Source of the DNA: Zygaena filipendulae
Taxonomy: Eukaryota; Arthropoda; Insecta; Lepidoptera; Zygaenidae
Assembly (NCBI GenBank): GCA_907165275.2
Contig: OU015655.1
Location: 13,714,501 to 13,778,500 of the forward strand
Reading direction: 5' to 3'
DNA: 64,000 nt
Notes under the pieces: model-generated
Told to the model about the DNA's origin: nothing
What the model saw: only the letters and a program-made list of their open reading frames with translations
Databases searched by the model: none
Shown: piece after piece, positions 11,669 through 22,936 of the stretch
How positions within the stretch are numbered: position 1 is the first letter of the stretch
Layout of the letters: the number at the start of each line of letters is the position of its first letter
Program-made: the position numbers and the translations under genes

Positions 11669-12660
11669 TGGGAGGAGGGCTATTTGCTATTCCATGTTAT
11701 TACTGTCAACTGTGGCTACATTGTGAGTTTCTAAACTGATACTTTTCAATTAGGTTGGTAGGTACCTAACTTTGCGAACTTTTTGATATAAAAACATAAA
11801 ACCAGAACAACTAGAAGTTTACTTACCACATATTATTATGTACCTATCTACACACCGTAATTGTTAAAAGTTATTCAAACTTTCAACTTCTTGTGAATTT
11901 GTGCAATGTTTTACGGGTGCAACCCTAGTGCTAACTAGGGTTTCCACCAGTACTATATTATATAGTATCATGCTATGTTTTAGTAAATTGTACTATATAT
12001 TATAGAAAAATCATACTATTCTGTAACTTTTACTGTAATTGTGTGCTGGTAAATAAAATTTCTTTTATTTATTTATTTATTTAAAAATTATATAGTTCGA
12101 AAAATACTATATTTTTATTCCTAATTCAACTGTCACGATTTTATATTACCTGTGACTGGTCTGGAACGCACCCGCAGCGCAGCACAGGGAATTTCAGAAC
12201 GAAACTCATACGCGACAACGAAACGTCAACTGTCAAACTGGCAATAACTGACGAATGCTGCCCGATACATAGGTACTTATTGATTAAAAATAAATAAGAT
12301 ATACTATTTTGTTCCCTGCATTTCCCAAAAGTACTATATTTGTGCTCTTTTTTCGGAAAAGGACTATTATTTTTTTCCAAAAAAGGTGGCAACCCTAGTG
12401 CTAACCGCAACACGGTGGGCGAGATCGTGTGAGTAAAACTTTTTACGTAGGTAATTAATATGTATACAATATACATACAAAGTTGTGTGAAATGTGGCTA
12501 AAAATCTCGTTGGCTCGTCGGAACTGCATTCGAACATTGTTCATTTTCATTATGAACTAGACTCGAGTTTGGCAAATGCATTGTGGTTTAGCTTCTATTT
12601 TGTTAGTAATTTCACACTGGCGAGCGATAATTTCCGACGTTTATATAAGACTATTATATA
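11669..12660. other. Unassigned; includes a 111-codon ORF
   Basis: ATACTATAT-like motifs recur between 11950 and 12330, and GCAACCCTAGTGCTAAC occurs twice (around 11920 and 12390), which suggests a degraded element. The minus-strand ORF 12141-12476 shows no recognisable domain. Confidence 0.4.
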
Positions 12661-12855
12661 GCTATCTCCCGCGGTAATTTCGGAGTTCCCACGGGAATCC
12701 CAGGATAAAAAAGTGCCCTATATCATTCAGGATCACTGTAGCTTCCTAAGTGAAAGAATTTTGAAAATCGGTTCAGTAGATCCAGAGATAACTTCCCTAC
12801 AGCGTGCAATGTCACAAACTCACAAACTTTACCTCTTTATAAATATTAGTATTGA
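12661..12855 (-). mobile_element. Helitron-like element, type D
   Basis: On the minus strand it begins TCAATACTAATATTTATAAAG and contains TTTGTGAGTTTGTGAC. It ends at GCTATCTCCCGCGGTAATTT with the final CTAG degraded. The 5' end follows an A on the minus strand. Confidence 0.75.
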
Positions 12856-12866
12856 TATCTATAAAT

Positions 12867-13327
12867 GTGGTAAAATTAGCTGCAAATATTTACAGGGCAG
12901 AAAGTATACGTTATAACAAACAGGATAAAAATAATATTATAAGTTCGGTAGTTTTTCAGAATACGAGGAAAACAAATTCATTGAAAAAACCTTACAACTA
13001 CATTCACAAAGTACACAATACACGTAGCTCTCTAATACGTAAACAAGGCATGCGCCACAGACACGGCCAGCGATGCATCAGCTGTTCAGCTCAATCGAGC
13101 GACGATCGAGGTCATTAATCTTAAGATACCGGCGCGCGGCGATGTGTGTCTAAAGCGATTGAGTGGCGAGCGCCTTCACAGGTTGTTTTCTTTTTGATGG
13201 ATTTATTTGGTTTGCAATTTGTTTTATTTTATTTTATTTAATATTATTTTATCTTTTTTATTTTAAGAACATGTTTACAACGGTGTATAATTTCAACCCT
13301 GTAAATATTTGCAGCTAATTTTACCAC
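12867..13327. mobile_element. DNA element with perfect 31-bp terminal inverted repeats
   Basis: Bases 12867-12897 (GTGGTAAAATTAGCTGCAAA...) are the exact reverse complement of 13297-13327. The 399 bp between them are single-copy here and moderately GC-rich near 13060-13170. No target duplication is obvious, so the true boundary may lie slightly outside. Confidence 0.65.
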
Positions 13328-13331
13328 ACCT

Positions 13332-13687
13332 TATACAACACGTTAATGAATTAACTGAGAAATAGAAAGTAGTTTGCTCAGAATCAACTAGCGAATCTAT
13401 CGCACCATGTTTTAATATAGGTTATGTTTTTTTCATTTTTATTAGCCCATGTCTAAAGTATTTAAAGTACAATATTTGGCGTGTACACCACCGCAGCAAA
13501 GAAATTCAAACCGGTAGGCGCGGGCGTAGCGCTTGGAATTTCATAGATAGGTCACCTCCAAACTAATGTTGAATAACTTATAAACTATAAATTTTTTCGA
13601 CATAAAATATATTTTAATCATATTATTGTTTATTTTTTTTAAATGGGGTGTATCAGGTTTTCATTTAATTCATTAACACATTGTATA
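13332..13687 (+). mobile_element. TATACAACGTG-MITE copy 1
   Basis: The terminal inverted repeats TATACAACACGTTAATGAA and its mirror extend about 25-30 bp. The body contains the GGCGCGGGCGTAGCGCTTGG and ACTAATGTTGAATAAC blocks shared with 15553 and, inverted, 28191. Flanking TA suggests a TA duplication, but the palindromic end makes this ambiguous. Confidence 0.8.
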
Positions 13688-15048
13688 GGTAGGTATATGT
13701 TTTTTAACTTTATTACTGACCTAAAATTTGAAGCGCAAGGAACGGCTACTTGGTGTTAGAATTAACAAGGGGTATTTTCAATGCTGATACAAAGAAATCC
13801 CGAGGGAGTTCCGAAAACGAGTCAAACCGCAGAGTGGGGGAACAATGTGTTTTTATTTGTATACTTAGACTAGTCGTTGCCCGCGTCTTCGCTGGCATGA
13901 TGTTCGGATGTGCGGTAATTTTTACAAGGAAACCCGGGATATGCGCCAGTGAAACTGCGAGCCTCAATTATTTTATATCATCGGTTTCAACTTTTAGCCC
14001 TAAGAATTTCGGGGCTCCCTTGGGAACATGTCATTCTATTATTTGATTCCCAATATATACATACTCGTATATATATGGTATGTATAATAATTTTACATCT
14101 CTCATATTACCCCCAAATGGGGCTTGCAGGTGACCAATTAGCGCTCTAGGGTAATAATGTAACTAGAAAAGCCCTAGGGCGGTAAGTAATTAAAAGAAAA
14201 ACTTCACTCTTTCAAAAAGTTCGCGTACATCTAACCATCATACTGGCAATAGACATCTGCATGCATTCAGCCCAATGACAAAAGAGGTCGCTTCGCTATT
14301 CAGCCTTGTCTTCGTATGAGTATAATAGTCATCAATTTTAAATATCGAACGGCGAAGCTCAATTTTGTTCTTGAAAAAAATAATTAATAAAATGTTTTAT
14401 TCTTGTAATGTCGGTTTTTTTTCTACTTACCTCACAATCGAGATGTAAAGCAGAGTAGTTAACTCGGGTATAAGCATCAATTGCACCCTCGAACTATAGG
14501 TATATATATCTGGGGCTGCAATTGATGGATTGACTACTAATCTACTATTAAAAATCGGTCAAGTAGTTCCTGTGATTACTTGCACTAAATACAACTTAAA
14601 AACTTGACCCTTATTACCATAACAGGTATAATATATCTATCATAAGTATACATAAATCTATGCAGCATACACATACCTTCATAAAAAAGTGAAGTGTGTG
14701 ACTTTTTCCCAAATTGCTTCCTCATTCTGTCTTCCATACACACATACTTCAAAGAGAACGCATAAAAATATGAAAGGGGGAAGTTTTTCTTTAGTTCCCA
14801 TTGTGTTTCGCTCGAAGCGTTTGTATTTTGTGTAGATTCGAGGCGCAGAAGGTTGCGAAGAAATCAAGTGATAAATATTTATTAGCCGATCGTCTCGCCG
14901 GAGCTTTTTCCACCTTCAACCTGCTCGGAGGCTGGAAATTTTTAGGCGATAAAACCCAAAACCGATTGTGCATAAGTGTCGCAGGCAATATTATATTTTT
15001 AGGAAGGAACCCTAATTGTTACTTTTACATAACTGAAAATATAAATAA
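13688..15048. other. Unassigned, decayed Helitron traces
   Basis: Around 13790-13850 and 13920-13960 there are worn AAATCCCGAGGGAGTTCCG and GCGCCAGTGAAACTGCG strings that look like old Helitron ends. Overlapping ORFs of 60-98 codons on both strands have no domain. Nothing else is recognisable. Confidence 0.4.
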
Positions 15049-15484
15049 CTAGCTGATCCCAGCGGTTTCTCCCGCAGAATTTCAGGATAAAAAGTACTCT
15101 GTGTCACTCAAGATCACTTTAGCTTCTTATAAGTAAAGCAATTTTTAAAATCGGTTCAGTAGATTTAGAGATTACCCCCTACAATCTCACCAACACACGA
15201 ACTCACAAACTCCGGAGTTTCCGCGGGAATTCCGGGATAAAAAGTACCCTATGTCACTCAGGATCACTGTAGCTTCATATCTGTAATAAGTTGATCCATA
15301 GATAACAACCTCACAAACTCCGGAGTTCTCGCGGGAATTCCGGGTTATAAAGTACTCTATGTCACTCAGAATCACTTTAGCTTCCTATAAGTGAAAGAAT
15401 TTTCAAAATCGGTTCAGTAGATCCAGAGATTACCCCCCTACAACGTCACAAACTCACAAACTTTTGCTCTTTATAATATTATTA
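15049..15484 (-). mobile_element. Type D Helitron with three internal modules
   Basis: The minus-strand end CTAGCTGATCCCAGCGG is at the left. The module GGAATTCCGGGATAAAAAGTACCCTATGTCACTC-GATCACT-TAGCTTC occurs three times, starting near 15085, 15222 and 15335. The 5' head (AAAGAGCAAAAGTTTGTGAG) is at the right. It is an internally amplified copy. Confidence 0.8.
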
Positions 15485-15552
15485 AATGGTAAACTTTTTA
15501 CCAAAGTGAACACGGTCGCTGACATGGCGTTATGCTTGACATGTTAGTACCG

Positions 15553-15903
15553 TATACATCGTGTTAATAAATTAAGTGAAAACTAGAAATTAGTTTGCTC
15601 AGAGTTAACGAGCGAATCGATCTCACTATGTTTTAATATAGGTTATTTTTTTTTTCATTTTTATTAGCCCATGTCTAAATTATTCATAATACAATATTTG
15701 GCGCGTACGCCGCCCGCAGCGAAAAATTCGAACCGGTAGGCGCGGGCGTAATGCTTGGAATTTCGTAGATAGGTCATCTCCAAACTAATGTTGAATAACT
15801 TTTAAAGTATTAATTTCTTCAACATAAAATATATGTTAATCATATTATTGTTTATTTTTTTAAAAGGGGTGTATCAGGTTTTCGGTTAATTAACACGTTG
15901 TAT
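15553..15903 (+). mobile_element. TATACAACGTG-MITE copy 2
   Basis: The left end is worn (TATACATCGTGTTAATAAA) and the right end reads AACACGTTGTATA. The body aligns with 13332 throughout, including the GGTAGGCGCGGGCGTA block. Confidence 0.8.
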
Positions 15904-16419
15904 ATAAATTTTGTATGCATTTAGTGAAAAGCTGTTAATTTGAAATTACAAACAGACACTTAAACTTTCTTTATACCTATGTCTAGATTGGAAACAATCT
16001 CGTATCTATCACTCAGCGTTCGTTGAGTCGATGTCAGCCCCTGATACTGCCTGTGTTGCACAATTATCACCTCTCTGACGGGTTAACGGAAATATTTTGA
16101 GACAATATTGTGACGATAGTCTAGGCAACGTTATAATATAGTTACTAGCAAGTAACTACTACACGTATTATCCTGAGTAAATCGGATTTCATGTAGTATT
16201 GTGTTCCGAGGCGTGCGTAGTTACCCTGGTCTGTTCCGACATTATAGGTACATACGAGCATAATATTATGTAAGTATATCAGGTACCGAAGCAACCAGCA
16301 GCTTATCTCTACTAATAGGTACTAATATAAAACTATTTATGATAGTTGTAAATTTATACCGTGAAAAACCTAAATTTAAGGTAAATAAATGAATAATAAT
16401 AATTGTAATTAAATAGATG
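15904..16419. other. Unassigned
   Basis: I see no gene, terminal repeats or simple-sequence tract of note. Confidence 0.4.
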
Positions 16420-16592
16420 AGTGACGTAAGGTACTTTTTATCCCGGAATTCCCGCGGGAACTCCGGAGATTGTGAGGTTGTTATCTATGGACCTTTTTAT
16501 TATAGATAGGAAGCTAAAGTGATCCTAAGTGACATAGGGTACTTTTTATCCCGGAATTCCTACGGGAACTCCCAAATTACCTCGGGTGAAAC
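16420..16592 (+). mobile_element. Type D Helitron, truncated, two modules
   Basis: TTTTTATCCCGGAATTCC occurs twice about 110 bases apart, separated by the GATTGTGAGGTTGTTATC and GAAGCTAAAGTGATCC blocks. The element breaks at the terminal hairpin (CGGGTGAAACA). Confidence 0.7.
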
Positions 16593-16599
16593 AACACTC

Positions 16600-16752
16600 A
16601 CAGTTCGCTTCCGTTTAACCCGCTTCGAAATCGGTTCAGCCGTTCGGGAGCTATGATGCCACAGACAGACACACACACTCACATATTCACACGCACTCAC
16701 ACGCACACACGCATTATAACATCCCGCCGTTTTGGCGTCGGGGGTAAAAAAA
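16600..16752 (+). repeat. Lepidopteran dispersed repeat with CA-rich core
   Basis: GCCGTTCGGGAGCTATGATG, a CA/CACT-rich tract (16665-16715) and CCCGCCGTTTTGGCGTCGGG form a block I recognise as common in moth and butterfly genomes. It abuts the truncated Helitron. Its class is not clear from the sequence. Confidence 0.55.
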
Positions 16753-17030
16753 CATAGTAAAATCAAAATGGGATCCAACGGTAGATACTACCTAAAACTG
16801 GGACCGAAAACTCGTATCTATATGTACTATACAATGGACTTAAATTCCCATAGGGTTTTCCATCCCAATAATTACCAGATGAGCTTTGGCCGAAACTAAG
16901 TAGACAAAGAGAACTGAAATCAATAGTTTTTCAAGTGACACAATTGGCATTGAATAGAATAGAATAGAATAGAATAAAATTGCTAGAAGAATAGCAGTTT
17001 CATGTTTTAGTAAATTACTTTGAAGTCATT

Positions 17031-17210
17031 TAGGCATGATGACAGGGTACAAAAATCAAAATTCTATTTAGTCCGTCAGTTAGATAGTAACAAATTATAG
17101 ACACATAGGTACCTAACTTTTGCTTTTTCTAATTACTGAAAAAATACTTAGATGACGTCATAAAAACAGAATTTAATTTCAACTCAATGTATCGCCGTTA
17201 TTTTTTTAAA
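17031..17210 (-). mobile_element. CRE-MITE, truncated
   Basis: It has the left terminus TAGGCATGATGACA, TAGTCCGTCAGTTAG, one intact TGACGTCA and ATCGCCGTTATTTTTT. The segment between the two CRE sites and the far end are missing. Confidence 0.75.
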
Positions 17211-17314
17211 ACGAACGTTTGTCGATAAGACGTGTGTACTGTGTAAATATTATTTTGTGTGTAGTTTAGCCACGAGGGAAAGAAGACAAATGTGAGTAGG
17301 TAGCTTCAGAGCTT

Positions 17315-17641
17315 AATTATAAAGAGCAAAAGTTTGTGAGTTTGTGACGTTGTAGGGGGTAATCTCTGGATCTAGCGAACCGATTTTGAAAATTCTTTCA
17401 CTTATAGGAAGCTACAGTGATCCTGAGTGTCATAGGGTACTTTTTATCCCGGGATTCCCACGGCAACTCCGGTGATTGTGAGGTTGTAGGGGGTAACCTC
17501 TAGATCTACTGAAGCCATTTAAAAAATTGTTTTACCTATAAGAAGCTATACAGTGATCCTGAGTGACAGAGGGTACTTTTATCCCGGATTTCCCGCGGGA
17601 ACTCCGAAATTACCGCGAGTGAAACCGCGGTGGTCAGCTAG
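17315..17641 (+). mobile_element. Type D Helitron with two modules
   Basis: The head AATTATAAAGAGCAAAAGTT is followed by two copies of the GTAATCTCTGGATCTA-to-TTTTATCCCGG module, then GAGTGAAACCGCGG and CAGCTAG before T. Confidence 0.85.
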
Positions 17642-18319
17642 TACATAATATGTTCTACCTATATACGTTGCCTATAGCTATATTACAGGTGACATGCGAA
17701 CTCGGATATAGGCTTCATAAGTATATGAAATTTACTACACCCGAAGGCATTCAGGGCGGACTTTATAAAATTATAATATTAATAAATACTGGCCGTTTGC
17801 CGCGGTCTCGCCCGCGCGAATTTAAAAATAATATCTTTCGAAAAATTCGGTGATAATACAGGGTGAACTTTTGAGACAGGACAGTAAGGGCAGCTACCTT
17901 AACCGTTATGGTTACAGGAAAACGCTTTTAGATTAATTTATATTTAGGTTCATAAATTGTTAAAAAAAAAATTGTTCTTATTTTTGTCAACTTTCTGTGT
18001 ATGTGTGTGTGTCTGTTGTGCAATAAAAATATTCTATTCTCTTCTAAATGACCATTTTCTTGCTGACAGTACATTTTTTCCAAAATCTGTAAATGCAGGT
18101 CAGAATATCTTAAAAATTTATTTGATTTGAAAAGAAATCCATATTATGTACTATGTAGCCAATAACGACCATTTACTATCGATTTCTTTTTAAATGGAAT
18201 ATCTTAGAATATACGATTTTTCAAAGCGGGCTCCCTTAGATATACCTACCTATAAGAATGCTCAATTTTCCATCGGCAGGCTGTACGACTTCATTTGTTA
18301 TGCGTCATCAATCCGGTTA
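17642..18319. other. Unassigned
   Basis: The 67-codon ORF at 17650-17853 shows nothing recognisable. A TGTGTG run lies at 18000-18016. No terminal repeats are found. Confidence 0.4.
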
Positions 18320-18636
18320 TCTACCTATACTATAATAAAAGAGTAGAATCCGTGATTCTGTACATTGAATTTTTTTACCAAAAATTGACAGGGGGCGATA
18401 AAAGAAGAATAACCGACCACAAAAAAAAGTTTTTAAAATTCTTTTCTGTTTGTCTGTCTGTCTGTCTGTTCGCCATAATCTCCGAATCTACTGAACGGAT
18501 TGTCATGCGGTTTTCAAAGGTAGATTAAGCCTATCCTGGAGCTACATATAGGCTTAGTTTCATTTAAATCGGATGTCAGGAAAAAAGTTGTTATATAAAA
18601 ACGTTTCACGCGGGTGAATCCACGGGGTACAGCTAG
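18320..18636 (+). mobile_element. Helitron-like element, type E
   Basis: The head is TCTACCTATACTATAATAAAAG and the body has GATTCTGTACATTGAAT and a (TGTC)n run. It ends GCGGGTGAATCCACGGGGTACAGCTAG before T. Relatives are at 30308 (minus) and 53224 (plus). Confidence 0.82.
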
Positions 18637-19144
18637 TATATTATAAATATATACCTTTCATAAGTAATACTTATGATGCAAACTGAAGCAATACAAATAT
18701 AAGCTACACAAATGATAAATGTATTTGTTTCCACTTTCAATATAACTCTTTGAGAGTCACATGAAAGCTTATTAAATTAGATATACCTTCCACCCTATGA
18801 ATCTATGTACTTACGAATTTAAAAAAAAAACACATTTGACTCTATGTATATAGGCTAGTTGACTCAATTTTCGTGATGGTCCGTCGTTTAGATCAATAAA
18901 AAATATTGAACACGTATTTTCTTCATTTTGGCGCAATGGAAAACTACATTGATACCTCAGACGAAATAAAAACTCAAGACGGAGCGCTGTGAACAAAGAA
19001 GTGAAGCCGTAAAACTACGCCTCGGCGTGTACATGCACAGTTACACGCACACACATATAACGAAACTACGCCTTACTTTGTCAGTCAAGCTATTCCGACG
19101 CGCGGAGTGTCACGCTGTAATAATTTCTATTTTTTATAGAAAAA

Positions 19145-19240
19145 ATGCCGAATTTTGTAGTGAGAGGGTGTAAAAACCAATCTCCGAAAAATAAAAAGCA
19201 GGATAGAACCACATTTTTAATAAAATATCAATTTTATTAA
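19145..19240 (+). pseudogene. THAP zinc-finger fragment of a transposase
   Basis: An ATG 190 bases inside the left end opens a 31-codon frame beginning MPNFVVRGCKN, followed by a K/N/S-rich stretch and TTF, then a stop at 19238. The start matches the N-terminus of THAP (C2CH) DNA-binding domains, which typically read M-x-x-C-x-x-x-G-C-x-N. The first zinc-binding cysteine position is Phe (TTT, one base from Cys TGT), and the rest of the domain is gone. P-element transposases carry such a domain at their N-terminus. It is non-functional as it stands. Confidence 0.65.
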
Positions 19241-19387
19241 TTTATGACAACTTGGAACACAAAACCTCCACAACTTTCATAAGTGTTGCTACTAGTGAGC
19301 GTCACAATAGTCCCCATTTTATGGGTAAGTTAATGTGACCTGGAACGTAATGTAACACGTTCATTTACCTATTTCGATTTTAAGTTT

Positions 19388-19860
19388 TTAACCGACTTTC
19401 AAAAAGCAGGAGGTTATGCATTCGATTGTATGTATGTTTTTTTTTTTATGTAGGTTCACCGATTACTCGAAGACGGTTGGACCAATTTCGAAAATTCTTT
19501 TTTTGTTTGAAAGGGTTTACTCCCAATTAGGTCCCATTGCCACCAAATCGGGATCTGATGATGGGATCTTGGAGAAATCGAGGGAACTCTTCAAAAATAA
19601 TAAGCATACCTATACCGATTTGAGTATTTTTTATAGTAAATCGTTCATTTGCTTTCGGAAAGCAAAATTTGAAGAAGTGGAACTGATTATGAAGACCACA
19701 GATGATCATCGGGACTACTCAATAATAGGTATTTCACGAGTTCCGATTCGTTAACTTTAAATGGTTCCTAAATAATTTATGCTCATCACAACTCACAACG
19801 TATATGGCAAAGTGGAACTGAGTGTGATGTACCAGGAGAACTCCTCAAAAATTAACGGCC
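19388..19860 (+). repeat. AACCGACTTTCAAAAAG-type dispersed repeat
   Basis: It starts AACCGACTTTCAAAAAGCAG with GGAGGTTATGCATTCG, a block common in lepidopteran genomes, and continues with CGGTTGGACCAATTTCG. It lies inside the P-like element. The 112-codon ORF here (19416-19754) runs through the repeat and shows no domain. Confidence 0.55.
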
Positions 19861-19904
19861 CTGCATCGAGAAGAGCAATATTTTGTAAAAGATGATGAGT
19901 AGTT

Positions 19905-20175
19905 AACATCAGGCTATTGTAACTTAGATAAATTACAAACCGTCTCACTTAAAAGCAAGAAATTAACAAATTTTTAACACAAAACTAAAAAGCTTAAAAT
20001 ATCAAAATACCGATTTAATCCAACAGACAATAATACCTAATCAAAAAGTGGTAGCACAAACCAATAATAGTAGGTATTACGTTGTTGGTCTGTTGGATTA
20101 AATCGGTATTTTGTTATTTTTAGCTTTTTAGTTATGTGTTTTTTGGAAGTCGGTTTTAATTATTTTGTAAAAAAA
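19905..20175. mobile_element. Foldback family 2, copy 2
   Basis: CCGATTTAATCCAACAGAC and its mirror (GTCTGTTGGATTAAATCGG) flank a short centre. The left shoulder (GGCTATTGTAACTTAGATAA) matches the copy at 5636, whose centre is about 100 bp longer. It is nested in the P-like element. Confidence 0.75.
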
Positions 20176-20517
20176 TTTAATATTCATACAATTAATGTAA
20201 GTGTAAATAGGCGTTAATTTTTATTTTCCATGTTTTATCATAAATTCGAAACCTATATTTTTAAGGTTCTCGAATATACAACCGAGGTATACAACTTAAA
20301 AAAATACTAACTTATCTATTTACTTATCCATTCGTCTTTCTAGAACTTAACAATTTTGGGTAATAAGTTTTCACTGCACGGCAACACTCACTAAATGCTC
20401 ACATGTTTACGATACGGGCTTCACTTTGTTGTTGACAGCGCTCCGTCTTGAGTTTTTATTTCGTCTGAGATTGATACATTGAGTCGAAAGCTCGCGTGAC
20501 GTCACGCCTTAGTAGGT

Positions 20518-20567
20518 CATCTTAACTAAGTACACATTATTTGTATTATGTGTACTTAGTTAAGATG
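20518..20567. repeat. Perfect 19-bp stem hairpin in a CRE-MITE
   Basis: CATCTTAACTAAGTACACA is mirrored exactly after a 12-base loop. It occupies the interval where other copies carry the region between the CRE sites, and the second CRE is degraded here. Confidence 0.75.
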
Positions 20568-20622
20568 TCTCGAGTTTCCACCCGTAAATTTTAATGCGTT
20601 TTATTGCATTTTGCATTAATTT

Positions 20623-20797
20623 CACCTGCATCTGACGGTGTTTTCCGGCAGCCCCACTTGAAAGCCAGTTCCCATCCCCATTCTAGGTCGGCAACGCACC
20701 TGCAAGCCTTCTGGTGTTGCAGATGTCTATGGGCGGCGGTAATCACTTACCATCAGGTGTACCACTTGCCCGTTTGCCTCCTATGATATAAAAAAAG
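20623..20797 (-). repeat. Common lepidopteran SINE-like repeat
   Basis: On the minus strand it reads GGTAAGTGATTACCGCCGCC, CATAGACATCTGCAACACC and GCAGGTGCGTTGCCGACC, a block I recognise as widespread in moth and butterfly genomes. It interrupts the CRE-MITE right half. The 60-codon ORF over it is not a gene. Confidence 0.7.
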
Positions 20798-21248
20798 AAC
20801 AAAAAATTCAATAGCAAAGAAATACGTGTCTGTTATTTTATATCTAACTAAATTCCTAATCAGAATGGATTTTGATTATAATACCACGGCAATATTATTT
20901 TATGCACGCGTATTAGAAGCAATCAGAAAGCGAGATGTACGCACTACGCACTACGCACTGGGATTATGTCGAAGTTACAAACTACCTCCTGAAAGACACG
21001 GCGTGAACATAGTCCAAATACAAAATTAATATTGTTGCCGTTTAGTTAAGTACTTAAATACCAGTTTTAATTAACAAAGATTAGGTACAAGTGACATAAC
21101 TTGCGAGTTACCATCAAAGCCCACGGACCCGTCCTTCTAACAAGTTTTAATTAGTTTCATGAAATATCTATTTGCTTGAGAATTTCAAATAACTAACTAG
21201 GTATATACATCATAATTATATGTATATATACCTACACAATATTATACA

Positions 21249-21485
21249 TCTATATAATTATGTATAAAATCCTTTGTCCTGAATGACTGATGGATCAACG
21301 CACAGCCTAAACGGCTGATCGTAGAGACCTGAAACTTGGAGGGTGTGTTCTTTGTATGGCGTAGGCATCCGATAAGAAAGGATTTTTGAAAATTCAACCC
21401 CTAAGGGGTTGAAAAGGGGTTGCAAAGTTTGTATGGAACAATTTCACGGGAAATTATCGCGGGTGAAACCGCGCGAGACAGCTAG
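21249..21485 (+). mobile_element. Helitron-like element, type F
   Basis: It follows A and starts TCTATATAATTATG. The body has TGATGGATCAACGCACAGCC and AACCCCTAAGGGGTTGAAAA, unlike types A-E. The end is GCGGGTGAAACCGCGCGAGACAGCTAG before T. The 237-bp copy appears complete. Confidence 0.85.
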
Positions 21486-21705
21486 TATTAGTATAAAAGT
21501 GTAATTTCTTCACAATCATTACTTTTGATAACATCTGTTTATTTTCCAAATACACATAAGTGTGTTGGAAAGAAGATCCCAAATATCGATTTCATAATTT
21601 TTTTACAAGCTTTTATTTAACTTGTATGTAACTATATGGTTGTTGTGGTGGAATCTTGCAATTCAATTTTAAAGCAGATATCTTCAACCGATTGAGCTGA
21701 AAAAC

Positions 21706-21976
21706 ACCGAGTCAGTTAGATAGTAACAAAATAATAGACACGTATTTTTAGCTTGTCGAATTATTAAAATAATATTTAGTTAAAACACATTATAGTTTAG
21801 GAGTGGGAGGTCGCACCGTCATAACTGTGTACCTAGGTGTGACGTCACACGGAATTTCAACTCAATGCATCACTGTTATTTTTTTAATACTAAAAAAATT
21901 AAAAAATACGTGTCCAATATTTTTTTAGTAATCTAAAAGACGAACTTAAAATTAAAAATTAGTCATCACGCCCATT
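21706..21976 (-). mobile_element. CRE-MITE, short-spacer subfamily
   Basis: GAGTCAGTTAGATAG to TTAGTCATCACGCCCAT. It contains GTGTGACGTCACAC, with the spacer GTGTACCTAGGTG as in the copy at 11313. The second CRE is lost. Confidence 0.75.
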
Positions 21977-22438
21977 TATATCTGTTATCGAAAAAATATT
22001 GACCTTTTACTGTATGTACTTAGGCAGTGTATCTTTTTTGAAGTCAGAAGTGTTTTCCAATATCAAAATTGTGCTATTCGTTAAAAAGATCCGAGCTCGT
22101 ATTTTTATAAATACGTGGTAAGTACTTGCCCTCATTTTTATAAATTCTTTTTTACACAGTTTTTTCCCCGAACTAAAATACCCGTTGGATCTTGCTCGTG
22201 TAACAATAGCGACCAACGGGAACTCACCAACTGGACATAGAGTTTTATGTGGGTTATTAATATTTTTATGAACGTAATAAACATTGTAAGTTATTTATAA
22301 TGTTTTCGTGAACTATAATACAACCACTCGGTAGTGCTCGGTCAGCGGTCTAATCCAATGTTACATCCATTCAATACATGAATGGATGTTTCTTAAATTT
22401 AGTTTTCTTTTTTTTTCCTTTTTTCTCCTATAATAATA
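21977..22438. other. Unassigned
   Basis: A 69-codon minus-strand ORF (22007-22216) has no recognisable motif. CATTCAATACATGAATG is a small palindrome at 22367-22385. Confidence 0.35.
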
Positions 22439-22692
22439 CTAGCTGTGTCCTGCGGTTTTAGCCACGTAAGTTTCAGAAGTCCCGCAGTAAGTCTAAATTA
22501 GCCTAATTTACTTCTTATATTATCATTAGCTAGTTAGCAGTGAAAGTTCCATCAAAATTTGTCCAACCGTTTCGGAGATTCACCCGCGTGAGTTTCGGAA
22601 TTCTCGCAGGAACACCAAACTTCTTTTACTAAACCCTTGTCCTGACAATAACTAAACAAAAAAAAAAGAATTATCCAATTTGGTGCAGTCTT
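22439..22692 (-). mobile_element. Type B Helitron, 5'-truncated
   Basis: CTAGCTGTGTCCTGCGG at the left and CCAACCGTTTCGGAGATTCAC in the middle are type B read in reverse. It stops at AATTTGGTGCAGTC before the head. Confidence 0.78.
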
Positions 22693-22936
22693 TCGGAATT
22701 TTTATTTTTATTTAGTTATAGATACATAGTTTATCTCGGATAGTAAATTTAAATCTAATTTAACCTCGTCCAAAAGATGACATGTAAATTAAACGGTGAA
22801 TAAAAGGAAATGACTTCTGTTCTACCATCAGACATAGATAACAATAGACAAAGCAAGTTTGTGGATTGTATGAAACCGAGCGTGCCACAGATGGTTTAAA
22901 TGGAAATACAGTTGCAAAAGACTATAGAGATTCACA

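Larger units (their letters stand above)
18956..20469 (+). mobile_element. Non-autonomous P-like DNA transposon
   Basis: The terminal inverted repeats start CTCAGACGAAATAAAAACTC. They are identical for 35 bp and similar for about 55 bp. The element is flanked by a perfect 8-bp target duplication ATTGATAC (18948-18955 and 20470-20477), and removing it restores the host CRE-MITE. An 8-bp duplication fits the P and hAT superfamilies; the THAP-like start inside (19145-19240) favours P. No full transposase remains, and two younger repeats sit in the interior. Confidence 0.85.
18853..20880 (+). mobile_element. CRE-MITE split by a P-like element
   Basis: The left part (18853-18955) runs from ATAGGCTAGTTGACTC to ACTACATTGATAC. 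The right part (20470-20880) resumes at ATTGATACATTGAG, the normal next sequence, and contains TGACGTCAC. The MITE is therefore older than the element inside it. The right part also holds a hairpin (20518-20567) and a second insertion (20623-20797). Confidence 0.85.

Noticed and set aside
15049..15484. Satellite or CRISPR-like array
   Set aside because: There are only three modules, spacing is unequal, and the whole is bounded by Helitron ends.
19416..19754. 112-codon ORF inside the P-like element
   Set aside because: It starts in the AACCGACTTTC repeat, outside any transposase-like sequence, and shows no transposase motif.
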